A DNA stretch of 64,000 nucleotides from Diphasiastrum complanatum (GCA_029204225.1 CM055114.1:15836270-15900269), one strand, 5' to 3'; counted from the first letter of the stretch, positions 32,815 to 45,799 are shown. Notes: generated from the letters alone by a model not told the origin. Translations and numbers: made by a program.

Positions 32815-35800
32815 TCAGAATCTAACTTCCTAGCATGGAAAGTTAAGACCTCGCTTATACTAAAGGGAGAAGGATTATTTCCCTGGATAGAGGGCACCGA
32901 GGAGATGCCTACAACAACAGACAAGGAGCTATGCGAATGGAGAGAGAAGAATGACAAGGCAGTAGCCATGTTATCTTCATCCATCGAGGATAGCCTGACT
33001 CTTGACCTGGCTACACTCTCTAAAGCAAAAGAGATGTGGGATACTTTACTCACAAGATTTCAGACAAAATCACGTAGTCAGATCATTCTACTCGAAGATC
33101 AGCTGACAAATCTTTAATGGGATGGCAAAGACCTCACTTCCTTTACCAGGAAGATGAAGGATCTGTTCCTTTCACTACACAATTCTGGAGCAGAAAATGC
33201 AGTATCAATAGAGAAACAGCTCACCTATTTGTTAAGAGCTTTACCAAGATCCTTCCAGACAACCAAAATGCTGACACTCAAAAAGGCAATTGTCGAGATT
33301 TGAGAAGAAGTCGAAGCTCGAGAGCACCTTGATCACAAGGATGCTTCTGACCAAGCCCTCTATAGCAATAAGGAGAAGACAAAGAAGCAATTCAAGACTA
33401 AGAGGGAGTCAAATCGAGAGCAAGATCGAGATCAGCAAACAGAAGGAGCCAGCAAAGGCAAATAGAAGAACAAAAAAAATCCAAAGCAACAGAGTGGGGA
33501 CAAGAAGATATGCATGAGATGCGAACACGAACGACATATTGTCGATTCGTATTGAGTGTATCCATTGTCATAAGAAGGGCCATGCAGCCATGGATTGTTG
33601 TCACAACCCAAGAAACAAACAAGCTCAAAGCAAATAGGAGAACAATAATAGTTCATCCTATGTCGAGGAGCCAGAGATCTCAAAGATGGGCGAAGAAAGA
33701 CTAAATCACAAAAATTTGACCGCCTACATCTATGTAGACATGTGTGTAGTATCAACACCTGACACACAAGAGATAATCCTTGATTCAAGAGCTATCTCAC
33801 ACTTTGTTACATCAAGACAGATCATGTCTAATTTTCAAAGTGTAGATCCATCAAGATTTATCATTCTAGGAGATGGATCAAAATATCAAGTGAATGGTAT
33901 TTGTTCATTGTGGCTCAACACTAACGGCAGAAACAGATGACTTGAAGATGTTCTGTGTGTGCCTACACTACAGCAGGACTTGCTATCATTGGCAAGAATA
34001 GCTGATGCAGGGATGCGTGTAACGTTCTCAGACGAAGCATGTAATGTTGGTGATGCAAGCACCAGTACACTGATCACTCAAGGTAGAAGAAAAGACAACT
34101 TGTATCACTTGAAGGTACGCCTACCTGCAGATCAAGTGCATCAAACCCATGATGATTCAACAGATATGGCACAGGAGACTATGCCATATGAATTCAATGG
34201 CACTATATCAAACAAAGCATCATGGAGCAATCATAGGGGTGAGCATCTAAAATGCAACCAGTTCGATGACCTGTGATGCATGTATGAAGGATAAGATGTC
34301 ACGTACTCCTTTTGTCAAGGACTCCTACAGAACTACAAAGATTCTGGAGCTTGTACATTCAGACATCTGTGGACCTTTCAACGTGATCTCAATAGGAGGC
34401 TTGAAATATTATATCACTTTTATTGATGATTATAGTAAGTTTTCCAGAGTCTACTTCATTCACAATAAATTAGAAGCATTTGACAAATTCACAGAGTATG
34501 TGAATTGGACAAAAAGATGCACAAGAAGTAAGGTGAAGCAAATCAGAACAGATCGGGGTGGAGAATACATCTCAAACCAATTCATTGATTTCTACAATGA
34601 TTGTGGAATCATTCACAGAAGAACTGCATGTTATACACCACAGCACAATGGTGTTGCAGAAAGAAAGAATAGGATCTAATGGAAGTTGTTAGGTGCATGA
34701 TGGCCTATTCGAAGGCTCCAAGAGTCTTGTGTGCTGAAGCAGTAGCTACAACTACTTACATTCAGAACAAGACATGAAAATTTGGTGTTCCTCACACAAC
34801 ACCACATGAATTATGGTAGGGTACAAAACCCAATCTTGACTCATATTCGAAACTTTAGCTGTGCAGCATATGCACATATTCCTGACAAGCTTCGAAATAA
34901 GCTTGATGAGAAAGCAGAACAGGAATATCTTGTAGGATATGACAATCATTCATCATATTACAGAGTCTATACAAGACACAAACACAGTGAAGACAATTAG
35001 AGACATCAAATTCGATGAGAGCAGAACAATGGCCAACAATGATCCTGTCAGTTATGAAGTTCTTGGAAGATAGTACTATGATTTACAAATTGTGATAGAG
35101 GGAGCAGAGAGCGAACACTCAGATGAAGATGTTTGAGTCACACCTCATTTGAGCGACAAATCAGACGAAGAAAGATTTGCAAACTAGCCTACTGCTACAA
35201 CACTTGTAAACCAAAATGGTTTTGGACCTAGCAGATCAGATAAAGACAAGAGCATTGCAGTACCTGAAGGATCTCCTAGAAGATCGACAAGAGAATAAAG
35301 AGTGCCAACAAGATTTGTGCTAGGCAGCGCAGCTTCTACGTAGAAGATTTTGTGGATTCAGTGGAGAACCACAGATATTCGAGGAAGCAATTGAATGTCT
35401 AGAGAAGGACAAATGGATCCAAGCCATGAATGAAGAGATGGAATCCATGATTGCATCATAGAGATGGATCTACTGCGTAGATCCGTGGTCACGAAGTGAC
35501 TTAACCTTCATTAGTTAAGAATGAGGTATGGACATTGCAGCCATTACCAGATAAACGAAAGATTGTGCAATGCAAGTGGGTATACAAGCTAAAGTATGGA
35601 CCGAATGGAGATATTTCTAAGTATAAAGCTAGACTTGTCGTGAAGGGGTTTTCTCAGAGATATGGTATTGACTATGCTGAGACCTTCTCTCCTGTCATGA
35701 AACATTCGTCCCTATGCCTACTATTTGCATATGCAGCTGTTGATGATCTCAGGATTCACATTGTGGACAAAAAGACAACATTCTTGCATGGTGAGCTAGA

Positions 35801-37006
35801 CAAAGACGTCTACACGGATCAACCTTCAAGTTATATTTCGAACTCACTTCCTAATTATGCATGTAGAATGCATAGGAGTATCTACGGTCTGAAGCAATCA
35901 GCGCAACAATGGTATAAGAAGAAAGATCAAGCCCTAAAATCCTTAGGATTCAAGCCACTAATAGTCAATTCCAATATTTATGTAAAAATTACAGATGGAA
36001 AATCATCATTGTAGCTGTATATGTGGACAACACTCTGATACTCTACAAAAGTGAGGAACTTATTGCCGAGGTGAAGTATGACATCTCGAAATATTTCGAG
36101 ATTGTAGACCTGGGAGAAGCCAGATGTTATCTTGGCTTACAGATTGACAGAGACTATGAGAAAGGTAAATTGTACCTTCATCAGTCTAGATATACTCAAA
36201 AGATCTTAGAAGTTTTTGGGATGCTGAATTGCAAAGGAGCAAATACTCCAATGCATGCAGGAAGAGTCCTGACAAATAAGGATTGTTGGAAGACTGATGA
36301 AGAAAGAGAATTGATGTAGCATACACCATACATGAAGCTGATCGGATCACTGATGTATCTTGCAGATAACACACATCCTAACATTGCTTATGCGATATTC
36401 AGGATGAGCTAATTTTGTACTAATTCAGGCTCAACTCATTGGAAGATTGCGAAACGAATCTTGCAATACCTTCAATTAACGAAAGATTTTGGATTGTGTT
36501 ATTTTCATGATGCAGGGTTCCAAATGCTTTCCTACAGTGATGCAAGCTGGTCATCTCTCAAGGATGACTTCAAAAGTATCTCAGGAGGATGCACCATTGC
36601 GTCAGGAGCAACAATTCTCTAGGTTAGCAAGAAGCAGACCATTGTGACTCAGTCATCCTATGAAGCAGGGTACGTAGCAGCAGCAAAGATGGCCAATGAG
36701 ATCATTTGGCTCCAAGAGTTCCTTGATGAACTAGGTGAAATGAGAAATGAACCTCTGGTTTTGTAGATGGACAATACATCCGCAATACATCTGATAAAGG
36801 ATCCTGTGTATCACTCAAGGATGAAACACATCGCAATCAAGTACCACTTGATAAGGGATCTGATTAGGAAGAAGATGATCCAAACTACTTTCATTGGAAT
36901 GAAAGAGATGGTTGTTGACATTTTCAAAAAGGCCTTAGACAAAGGTCTGTTTGAGAAACAGAGGAGCAGTCTTGGAGTCATCAAGCTATCATGCTTTGAG
37001 AGGGAG
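32815..37006 (+). pseudogene. Ty1/copia gag-pol with double zinc knuckle, decayed
   Basis: All domains are in order but with about ten stops or shifts. Gag runs from about 32815 (S-N-F-L-A-W-K-V-K). Two zinc knuckles lie near 33505-33600, the first damaged, the second C-I-H-C-H-K-K-G-H-A-A-M-D-C. In the protease near 33780, D-S-G has become D-S-R. Integrase is at 34266-34680 (H-S-D-I-C-G-P, R-T-D-R-G-G-E-Y, N-G-V-A-E-R-K-N-R). RT is at 35520-36310 with catalytic Y-V-D-D changed to Y-V-D-N near 36020, and RNase H is at 36330-36990. It is the same family as 44750-47634. It cannot encode working enzymes. Confidence 0.92.
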
Positions 37007-37019
37007 CCAAAAAAACAAA

Positions 37020-37790
37020 ACGTTTTTATTACCAAAGTTTTGCTAGCTTTCAATTCTCAATTTGACGAAAAGACATGACACAAAATCCTTTGTGCTCCAA
37101 AGAAACCAAGAAGATCAACCAAGTACCATGAAGTACAAATCCTTGATTTGATATGCTCAACAGAAAAGCTTTAGGACGTGGCTAATCCACCACTCTTGTA
37201 ATCCATGATTAGTTATAGATGTTTAATCTGTCTGATCAGGGATGTTACTCGATGCAACACGAAAAAGTTCACAAAAGATATACATTTTGCTAGATGCATC
37301 AAATATACACACACAGACATAAAGACAAAAATATACAGAATACATGTCCGCCTATGAGCGAAACAATTTTGTAAGAGGATCAATAGATCCAAGAAGTCCG
37401 CTAGTAAGCGAGATGCTATTTGTGGGTGAAAATTATTTCTCTCACACCAATGCGTTGTGTGGGTTTGTCACACAGTGCTCAAAATCAAGAGGATCAATAG
37501 ATGATATTGTAGCGATTATGCACATATTATTCTAAATTTTGTCTGATCTTGAATGAATTGTTGTCTGCTATTGTTCATGTCTCTTATTTACTTGTTAAAT
37601 CAATTCCGCACACTGGTTCAATCTTGTTGAATGTTGTATTAATCTATAACGTAGTTCAGCAGTGTCTGTCTACATTCTGGAGGATTACATGAATGATATA
37701 GCAAACAGTAACCATTAATCATATCCGAACTCCATCCAAATTGATTTCGTTCACAATTGTTTTCGCTTCGTGATTACTTCGCTTCAACAA
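37020..37790 (+). repeat. 3' LTR of the double-knuckle copia
   Basis: It is collinear with the LTR at 44750-45785 (shared GTGGCTAATCC-CCACT near 37180, CATTCTGGAGGA near 37673, GAACTCCATCCAAA near 37727). The purine tract GAGAGGGAG is at 36998-37006. The U5 end is diverged and its boundary is approximate. Confidence 0.7.
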
Positions 37791-38069
37791 TATCAATCTC
37801 AGAGCTCGTTCAAGTTTTGCTTCGCTTCGTTTCATTTCGTCCAATTTTGTTTTGTTTCGTTACAGAGCCTAATTGATTTTTGCACAATTATTTTCTAATT
37901 CAAACTCAATCTTTCTATCATTGATGATAATGATGCGATTTCAGTAGAGGTCACCTTTGATGTTCGCATCTGAGAGTCGCCCTGATGGAAGGAGCTAATT
38001 CTAGCAGCACTGGTGTACTTCTAATGTAATCCTAATGTCCTCCTGCACATATAAGATTCTGGCATGCAA
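37791..38069. other. Low-complexity TTCGCTTCG stretch and spacer
   Basis: TTCGCTTCG and CATTTCG variants repeat between about 37760 and 37860. No gene is visible. Confidence 0.5.
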
Positions 38070-38945
38070 TCATAATATACCAAACCGTAGTCCTAGCCTG
38101 AAAAATTGTTTGTCCTTGACTAGTTTACAGAATTGCTTAAAAGCAATATGTCCAAAAGCAATGTGTTCTCCATTCAAGGCTCTGAGCAAATATCCCATAT
38201 TTTTATTAGAAATTGTATACTCTTGCTCCGGTAAGAAGATTGAAGGAAGAGCAAAATGGACGAAGAGCTTGAGATTGGGGTCTCTGATATAAGAGAGTTT
38301 ATATCCCATCTTCTCCAGATATGTTTTCTCTTAAAAAACTTCGCTTCGGATGTTGAAATTAGGCTTGGTAACTGGGATACTATCGTCCATAGGCAAGCCT
38401 AGTGCACGATAGTAAAGTCCCTCTGTGATGACCACCTCTTGATTACGGACAATGGTGGAAATGTGTCCATTCTCTGTTTCCTTTAAATTCTAAATCAGCT
38501 CATGACATAAGTCTGTTAAAATCATTGATGGATCAAATTGAAGAAGCCCTTCAATTCGAGCTCATATGGCCAGAGGTTGCAAAACCGGTAAAACTGATTT
38601 TGGATGAGTTTTGAAGACGATGGCCATGATGATGATAGCATACAAAGCAGTGTTAATAGTCATGAACGTGTTGGATCGTAAGGAAAACAGGAGCTTATTA
38701 ACGATCGCGAACAAAATAGAAGTGTTTGAAGTGTCCGGCATATTAATGATATATTGGCGGATTAGACCAGTACTTAATAGAAAGTGTCCTCCTAATATTG
38801 AAGGTACAGTCCTTAAAAAATAACGTCTAAAAGTACTAAATGTAAATAGCTTCTTTGCAAGATAAACTTGCAGAATATCGCGAAACCATGTGTCGCAATT
38901 TTTGCTTACCAAAAATGTTAAGTATACTAACATAAGAAATTCCAC
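38070..38945 (-). pseudogene. Unrecognised ORF with in-frame stops
   Basis: About 290 codons stay in one frame with internal stops near 38562, 38480 and 38330. The upstream half is hydrophobic and helix-like. The downstream half contains G-L-Y-Y-R-A-L-G-L-P, R-D-P-N-L-K-L-F-V-H-F and N-M-G-Y-L-L-R-A-L-N-G. Keeping frame across three stops argues for a real gene decayed by point mutation. It lies downstream, in the same direction, of a gypsy integrase tail at 39345-39560. It could therefore be the extra 3' ORF that some plant gypsy lineages carry, but I recognise no family signature. Confidence 0.5.
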
Positions 38946-39330
38946 ATTAGTGTCGCATTTTCGCTAGGCATAATGGGAATTATACGTGGAGCGAAGGTGT
39001 CGGGTTTTTCACATATTTCTTATAGGTTGGAAACAAGCTAAACACATGTTGGAAACAAATATAAACAGTGTTGGCATTTTCGACAAAATGAAAGCAACAA
39101 GTGGGACGTGGAAAACATATTAACAAAAGTGTCAGATTTTTTGCGTATTTCTTATGGCGAAAACAATTATCTGGTGTTGCATTTTTTGGAAATAATGCAT
39201 GGTGAAATAATAATACTGTGTCGCAATTTTCAGCACAGGTAAAACGATGAACTTTGCAAACTTATATGGAACAATAATTGTCGCATATTTCACATTCTTC
39301 GCAAAAATCGTGAAGCTTTTCTTGCTATTT
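38880..39330 (-). repeat. GTGTCGC-rich degenerate repeat module, second block
   Basis: Around eight variants of GTGTCGCATTTTT (for example near 38891, 38952, 38997, 39129, 39219 and 39280). It is similar to 19781-20065. It lies between the gypsy integrase tail and the unrecognised ORF and overlaps the start of the latter. Confidence 0.5.
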
Positions 39331-39344
39331 CTGTTCAGAAATTA

Positions 39345-39560
39345 GTCGTAGTATCTCTTCACTCTTGATCCATTTACTCAGGTATCAAGTAAATGTCCTT
39401 CAAGATCTGCTAACTGTAATGATCCATTGTTAAAGACTTCAACGACCTTGTAAGGTCCCATCCATCTTGTGTGTAATTTCTCTGAAAACAACATGTGTCT
39501 GTTGTCATACAAAAGCACATAGTCTCCACGTTTGATTTTGATCTTTTTGATCGATTGATT
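39345..39560 (-). pseudogene. Ty3/gypsy integrase C-terminal end
   Basis: The minus-strand translation gives the conserved tail of plant gypsy integrases: G-D-Y-V-L-L-Y-D-N-R, K-L-H-T-R-W-M-G-P-Y-K-V, F-N-N-G-S-L-Q-L-A-D-L and V-N-G-S-R-V-K-R-Y. One in-frame stop precedes V-N-G-S. The catalytic core is missing: the next sequence on the right is a copia leader fragment. Confidence 0.85.
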
Positions 39561-39574
39561 AAAATTATCTAATC

Positions 39575-40722
39575 TAGGACCCTAAAACACTTCTATCTTG
39601 ACCCTGGCTGGTCTCCAAGCATAGAAAGGAAGATTGAGACACATGCAACACTTTGCACACACTAAGAATGGATTACAAACTCAAACCAACCTAAACACAC
39701 TCTTGCTTAAGCTCTCAAACTTTCTGCAAGTGACCAAATCAAGTTGTGGTGTGAAGAGCTACTTGCATTCTTAGAAAATACACAAGACTTGGCTGCCAAG
39801 ATACCTAGAATTGAACAAAATTGATCAACACTAAGATATTGATTCAACCTGTAAAACCACATGTAAACCACACTTCTAATAAACTCCATCAAGTGATAAA
39901 TACAAGCTTTAGAGGTGAATGACAGGTCACACTTAGTGAATCACAAGACTAGCTTCACTAGCTTGTCAAATCTTGATGTTTAGATGTAGATCTAAGATCA
40001 CTTCACATAAGCATATTCCTCAACCTGTTAAGAACCTGAAAACACATTTGCATAATGGCTAAAACCTTCCAACAAATGCTCCAATCAAATTACATAAGGA
40101 GAGTTACTTACATGCTCAACAAAGAACACCAAAATTTATGCCAAAATTGATGACAATCTTTACAATATGCCCTTCACAATGGAGCTTACAATATGTTCAC
40201 CCAAAAGGGGGATCTTTCATCCAAATGGGAGCTTTGCTCAGCCTTTAGGAGAATTACAAACTCACTCAAAAGAGCATTTGTCATCCACTTAAGGAGAGTG
40301 TTTATCCCAAAAAAAGGAGATTGTCAACGATAGAATGAAAAGAACATTGTTAGTATTGAATATGCACAAGCCTCACAATCAACAAATGATTAGATGTGAT
40401 GATCTGATCCAAAATAGCTTCTTTTCAACCTTTGATCTTCGATAGACCTGAAATATGCTTTTGATCCACAAGTTCAACTCACAAAACAAAGGTTAGTGAG
40501 ATTTGATCAATCATGCAATGCATAATTATGCTAGAACTTGATCAAACATCCAAATATCACCATAAATGGAGATCTTACTTTAAATAGGAGCCAACTAGCT
40601 CTGATACCATGTGAAAAAAATGGATCTTGGATGGATCCAAACTCCCAAAATACTTGGCTAAGATCTTTGCACAACAAGCTACAAAAGCTAGAAATGGCAA
40701 AGCATCCTAATGCTACCTTTGA
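39575..40722 (-). repeat. Element A-like leader with partial LTR
   Basis: It is collinear with 14379-15460 of element A but with many substitutions and small indels. The primer-binding site is at 40598-40609, and an LTR start (TGTGAAAAAAATGG) runs from 40610 to about 40722 before breaking off. Gag is missing. This is an older member of the family. Confidence 0.85.
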
Positions 40723-40914
40723 TGTTGAAATATTGGAAAAATCTATCTAATGTTGTAAGTAGGGGTCCTAAAAATGCCAAAGATGAATTGAGCTCTTTTG
40801 GCTTAGTAAAGACTCATCTTAGAATAAAATATTCAAGGTAGGTAGAAGTAGAAACTCTAGCTACTATAGGAACTACCATTTGTACTTTGCATGACACATT
40901 TAATGCTTGAAAAT
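40723..40914. other. Unassigned spacer
   Basis: No gene or repeat relationship is seen. Confidence 0.4.
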
Positions 40915-42014
40915 ACTAGGTGGCACAATTAGACATATTCCCTATGCCTTCAATAGCACACTCATGATCATTTATTGTGTATGGACTTCTTGGCTCCTTC
41001 ATAAGGTGTCATGGATGAAAAAGAATGTTTGGAACTACACATATGTGAGGAAGCAAGACTGTCGATATACCACGAACCATCCTTCTTGAAAGGTGATGAA
41101 GAAAAACTCGAGACCATGAGAGATCCCTCTTCATCACTTGCATAAGAATCTTCCTTCTCTTCATTGAAAATGTTGGCTTGATTGAATTGACTCTTCTTTT
41201 TGAAGTAATTGGTGGCATAATGCCCCTTCTTGCCACAAAAGAAACACTTGCTGTTTTTCTTCTTCTTCTTGGATGTGGAAGCTTGAGAGGATTCATCCTC
41301 TTCTTCTTTCCCCTTGGAAATAAGATTGTTCTTGCTTGAAGAGGGTTGGTGTTGATTCTTACTTCTTGACTTGTGCTTGTCTTTGGTAAAGAGGGCCTTA
41401 CCATCAATGTTGAGAGAGTCTTTCCATTTTCAAGAGTTTATACTCTTGTCTTGATTCTTCAGAAATGAGCACACTTTGGAGTGCTTCCAAACTTGGTAGC
41501 TCCTCCTTAATGGCATAAATTTGAACAAGGTTGTCATATCCCTCCTTTAACCCATTAACTATGACTTGAACAAGTTCATTTTGGCTGATGGAGTTCCTAT
41601 GCATGACAATTCTCTATGGAGGTCTTTAACTCTCATTACCTAAGCTGAAGCACTTTCATCACTTCTCTGTACACTTTGAAAATTTTGGTTTCTTAGTGTT
41701 AGAAGTCTAGAAGTATTCTTTGCCTCATAGATGGACTTGAGGGTATCCCAAGCATCTTTGGCATTAGTACAAGCACCAATTTATCTTAAGATGTCATTTG
41801 AGACATTCATTTTAATATAATGCATAGCCATCCTAGCTTTTTTTTTGTACTTTGGAATTTCTTGAGGATTTTGTGGTTCTTCCTCAATACCAAGTGCAAG
41901 ATCCATCACATCTTGTAGAATTAAGATAGATTCCATCCTAACCCTCCAGTTTGAGTAATTGGAGGTTAACAATCTTTCACTTGCCTCTAATAGAAAGACA
42001 CCCATTGAAGACAT
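40915..42014 (-). pseudogene. Ty1/copia gag-protease fragment, second copy
   Basis: Gag starts at 42014 (M-S-S-M-G-V-F-L-L-E-A-S-E-R-L). Frame breaks lie near 41780 and 41400. The zinc knuckle near 41210-41255 reads C-F-F-C-G-K-K-G-H-Y-A-T-N-Y, the last Cys lost to Tyr. In the protease near 41060, D-S-G is altered to D-S-L. Coding similarity ends near 40915. It is the same family as 4673-5989. Leader, primer-binding site and LTR lie upstream in proper order. Confidence 0.85.
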
Positions 42015-42743
42015 AAAGAATGTTGGAAATAAAAAAAAAAATGGATGAAAAAATTGCTTATCTTCTCACTAAAGGAACCAATCAAGGGTAAAAAACCAAA
42101 TCTTATGTAAGACTAAGCAAAAAATTGTGAGATAGATCTCACTAGTTTGACAATCTCTCTAAAACAAGATTTGAATCATCAAAAAAGATGAAGTATGGAA
42201 AAAGTTATGGTTCTCTGAATTTCACACGTATGAAATACTCCAAAAATGTCAAATTGACTCAAATACAACCTATTTGTATGAAACAATTTGCCTAGAACCT
42301 CTAAATTTTGCCTAAATCACATATACATGAGATTGGTCAACTTTTGGGTGATTTTTGAAATGACATGTACACAAGATTTGCCACAGGTCTAGGGGCCCTA
42401 CCTATGACTATTCAAAAGCTTATAACTTTTGATTGGCTTATCCAACTGTCATGATTCAAATTGCATCAGATTCTACACATTTCTAGCTTTCTAGTGGGTT
42501 AATTTGCATGCAATTCGGATTTAAGGTGAGAGAGAACCACCAAACTGAAATTGGTCTGATTTCACACGTGCCTACACCTGAAATTCCGTACAGTACCTGA
42601 TCTAGACCGATCAAAGTGGTTTGAGGCTCAAAATCACCAAAAACTTGCAAACTAGCTAGGAATTAGAATCTAACAATTTCTAGCTTAAAATCTGATCAAA
42701 TTTGCAAACTTTTTTATTAGATTTGCTTGTAAATCTTAGGTTG
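42015..42743 (-). other. Leader of the copia at 40915-42014
   Basis: About 730 bp with no coding signal. It has TTCACACGTATGAA at 42221-42234 and TTCACACGTG at 42561-42570, two near-copies of the recurrent palindrome. Confidence 0.6.
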
Positions 42744-42755
42744 GCTTTGATACCA
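42744..42755 (-). other. Primer-binding site, one mismatch
   Basis: On the minus strand TGGTATCAAAGC, one base from the initiator-Met match. It abuts the LTR at 42756. Confidence 0.8.
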
Positions 42756-43117
42756 TGTAAAATTCACACGTGTGGGATTCTCTACACATGTACTTTTGAT
42801 CTCCTAAGCCCAATAATACCATAAAGATCAAACTAGCATTGATTGACAAGAGAAAAGCTGATCATACAAGAAATGTTATTGTGTTACAGACAAGATCTAT
42901 CAACAAAATATGAAACTAAGTACAATAAATGACTCAACTCAGCTAGAGAGAGAATATGAATGTACAAACTCGAGTAGAGAGAGAGAGGGCACAAAGAGCT
43001 TAGTCTCCAAATGTGCATTACACACAAAAATCATCATCTTCTCAATGAGAGTACATCACATATATATAGATCCATGGACTCTCCTGGATCAAGTACATCC
43101 ATGAGTCTAGTACAGTC
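42756..43117 (-). repeat. 5' LTR, U5 side, truncated
   Basis: It starts TGTAAAATTCACACGTGTGG and holds a TATATATA box (minus) near 43054-43066. The U3 part is missing; the sequence passes into a second, related LTR at about 43118. CACACGTGTG is at 42765-42774. Confidence 0.65.
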
Positions 43118-43777
43118 CAGCAGGCCTTCACACTTGTGGATTGTCCACAACATGTACTTGTGATCTCCTAAGGTGTGTAGATGCACCAAGATGAAGATTA
43201 GATTGAGATTCAAGATCAGTCTTCGATCCTATGGCAAAAACACACTACTACATGCATCCGAACACTTCCAACTCTCACTCACACGTGTAGGAAGTATTCA
43301 AAAAATAATCTAAGTAAAAACAAACTGCTCTCCTTGGGTAGAGAGAGAAAAAACATCATGAGCTCTCGGGTAGAGAGAGAAAGCTAGAAATCCAATAACT
43401 CACAAATCCATAAAATCACCAAATCAATTAGCTTCAAAATGAGGAGTACAATGATACTAGTAGATCCATGAGCTACCACTATGCTTAACTATGATTGGAC
43501 CATACTTTGTCACCTCTTGATCCTATTGGACCATTGACCCATGTACCTCTTAATACTATTGGACTATATTCAAGCACACCTCAATTTTCTATTGGACCTC
43601 ACAAGGTTCCACCTCTAAATCCTATTGGACCTCTTGAAATTCATCAAACAAAAGCATTACACTTGTCTACACTCTAATTGGCACAAGTTTAGCCTCTTAC
43701 TCTATTTTGGCTCAATAGTGGCATTACAAGTGGAAATGCATAATTTTCCATCTATGCCAAATTTGTTCCTATTAACA
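43118..43777 (-). repeat. LTR of the 4138/53266 family, opposite orientation
   Basis: It is collinear with 53266-53879 in reverse. In element sense it starts TGTTAATAGG at 43777, and a short piece of 3' internal sequence remains at 43778-43800. ATTGG (CCAAT) boxes start at 43494, 43525, 43558, 43591 and 43624, with spacings of 31, 33, 33 and 33 bp. Confidence 0.85.
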
Positions 43778-43829
43778 TCCTACAACTAGATGCTTGATGT
43801 AAAGTGCCGATAATTCTTCTTCTTCAAAC

Positions 43830-44700
43830 ACATGTTTCTCTTCAAAACCCTTAGGCACGATGGCGTCGAACTGCTTCCGTGATTTCACAGCTTGGTCGAC
43901 CCAAAGTGTGGCTGGAGCATCTCAAAGGGCACAGGGCTTTGGGACATTTCAAAAACTTTGGAGGCCCCAAGGGGGTCGGAATCAACGAACATATCCATAA
44001 AGTATTGTGTGTTTGGTGAAACAGCTTTGGTGTGTGGGGTTGAGGCGGCCTGGGCAGCTATAATGGGAATGGTAGCCCCAATAGTCACAGACTATCCTTG
44101 AGTGGAAGCAGAGGTGAGGAAAGCATCAGAGGTGGGAAGAATAGGAAGTTCAGTGCGAGTAGCAGCAGGAGGTGGAAGCGCAGCTGACGATGTATGCTAG
44201 TACAACGTTGGAAGGCGAGTCATGAATAACGATATCGCTGCATGGACGATGTCGACTATGTGAACTGGAGGCCTGGAGGGATGACTCAGCCAGTGCTTCT
44301 TCATAAACCGAAAGTACAGAATCCACGTGGAAGTCATGAATTTTGTTTTCAAGGTGGGAGGCCGCTAGAAGAGACAACAAGGAGCTAGTAACGAACTGTT
44401 GCTTGGTATTACTCTTAATAGCTCATTTGAGCTCACCAGAAATAGTCTTGAGCCAATTATATGGTTCAAGAGGGGCCTTGGCTAACTTGGCATAGGACTC
44501 AACTATCCTATGGAGGATCCGAGGAGTGATGCGGTCTTTCCTGAGGTTGCCAACCATCAGAAAGTTATTCAAAAGCTGGGAAACAGCTTGTATGACAAGC
44601 TTAATGATGGCCTCTAGAAGATATCCGTCGTTGGTCCAGTGCAAATCTAGGTCGATGTAAGGATTAATAGCCTATTTGGCCTATTTATGGTTGGGTGAGG
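43830..44700 (-). pseudogene. Unrecognised gene, third copy, partial
   Basis: The stretch near 44560-44640 translates to D-G-Y-L-L-E-A-I-I-K-L-V-I-Q-A-V, matching the helical region of the gene at 23760-25400. The next stretch continues the match with R-I-V-E-S and L-x-P-Y-N-W. A Ser/Ala/Thr-rich linker follows towards 43885. The N-terminal part is cut off by the LTR at 44750. Stops break the frame. Like the other copies it is richer in GC than its surroundings. Confidence 0.55.
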
Positions 44701-44749
44701 CTTGTGTACCAAACACTATGCCTATAGCAGCAAGGGTGAAGAAACAAAA

Positions 44750-45785
44750 TGTTTCTAACTACAAAGCCTTGCTAGCTTTCAGCCCTCAACCTGACAAAGA
44801 TGTTCGCAAACACGAAAGTCAAGAGACATGAAACACAAAAAGTTTCGTGAACACGAAAGTCAAGACGAAGACGAACGGTTCCTGAAAGTCAAAGAAAACA
44901 AAGATGCATGGTTTGTGAACATGAGAATCTTTTGCAGTCTAACACGAGATTCCTTTGTGTCCACTATGAGAGAAAGACAGACGAGCTAAACGAGACCAAC
45001 GGTGGAAATGAAACCTATGGTGGAAATGAAACCAACGACGTGACACAAAAATGTCATGAAACCCGTTTTGCCCTCATGCTCCAAAGAGTACCAGCATAGA
45101 TCACAAAGGTACCTAGGATCACAAAGATTTAATCTGATGGCATAACGTCAGCAGATACTCCCAAGGTCGTGGCTAATCCGCCACTATTGTAATTTACTGA
45201 TTAGTTGTTTAATCACTCTAATCTTAGATTTACATAGAGCGACTGTATTCACTGGATGATACTTGATATATAGATCATATGCAGTATACACAGATGAGTA
45301 ATGAAGTAGTCTGATGCTAGTAAGCAATCAAGACGAAATACAGACAACAAGTTCTGTGATCAGGATCCATAGAGATCCAACTGTCCGCTAGTAAAGTGAG
45401 ATGATTACTCGTGAGAGAACTGTATTTCTCTCACGCCAACGCACTGCATGGATTTTCATGCAGTGCTTGAAAACATCAGAAGAAAAGTCAATATAGATGA
45501 TTTTCTTATTGTGTTTGATCTCGAATGAAATTGCTTCTACTGTTATTTCATAAGTCTGAGTTTTCTGGTTCATTTGAATTCTTCACCTTGGTTGAAACTA
45601 TGTTGAATGCTACATTAATTTCATAAACGTAGATTAGCAGTGTCTGACTACATTCTGGAGGACTGTAGGAGTGATTCAGCTGGCAGTGTCTAGCGATTGC
45701 ATCTGAACTCCATCCAAAAGAAGAGAGAGAATCGCGCTTTCTTCGTGACTATTTCACAACCGTTTCACGAATTGACTTTTCATCA
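44750..45785 (+). repeat. 5' LTR of the deleted copia, about 1036 bp
   Basis: TGTTTCTAACTACAAAGCC...TTTTCATCA, ending one base before the primer-binding site. The start is set by the copy at 47602, where TGTTTTTAACTACAAAGCC follows the RNase H end. Confidence 0.8.
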
Positions 45786-45786
45786 G

Positions 45787-45798
45787 TGGTATCAAAGC
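45787..45798 (+). other. Primer-binding site, one mismatch
   Basis: TGGTATCAAAGC, an initiator-Met type site with one difference. Confidence 0.8.
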
Positions 45799-45799
45799 T

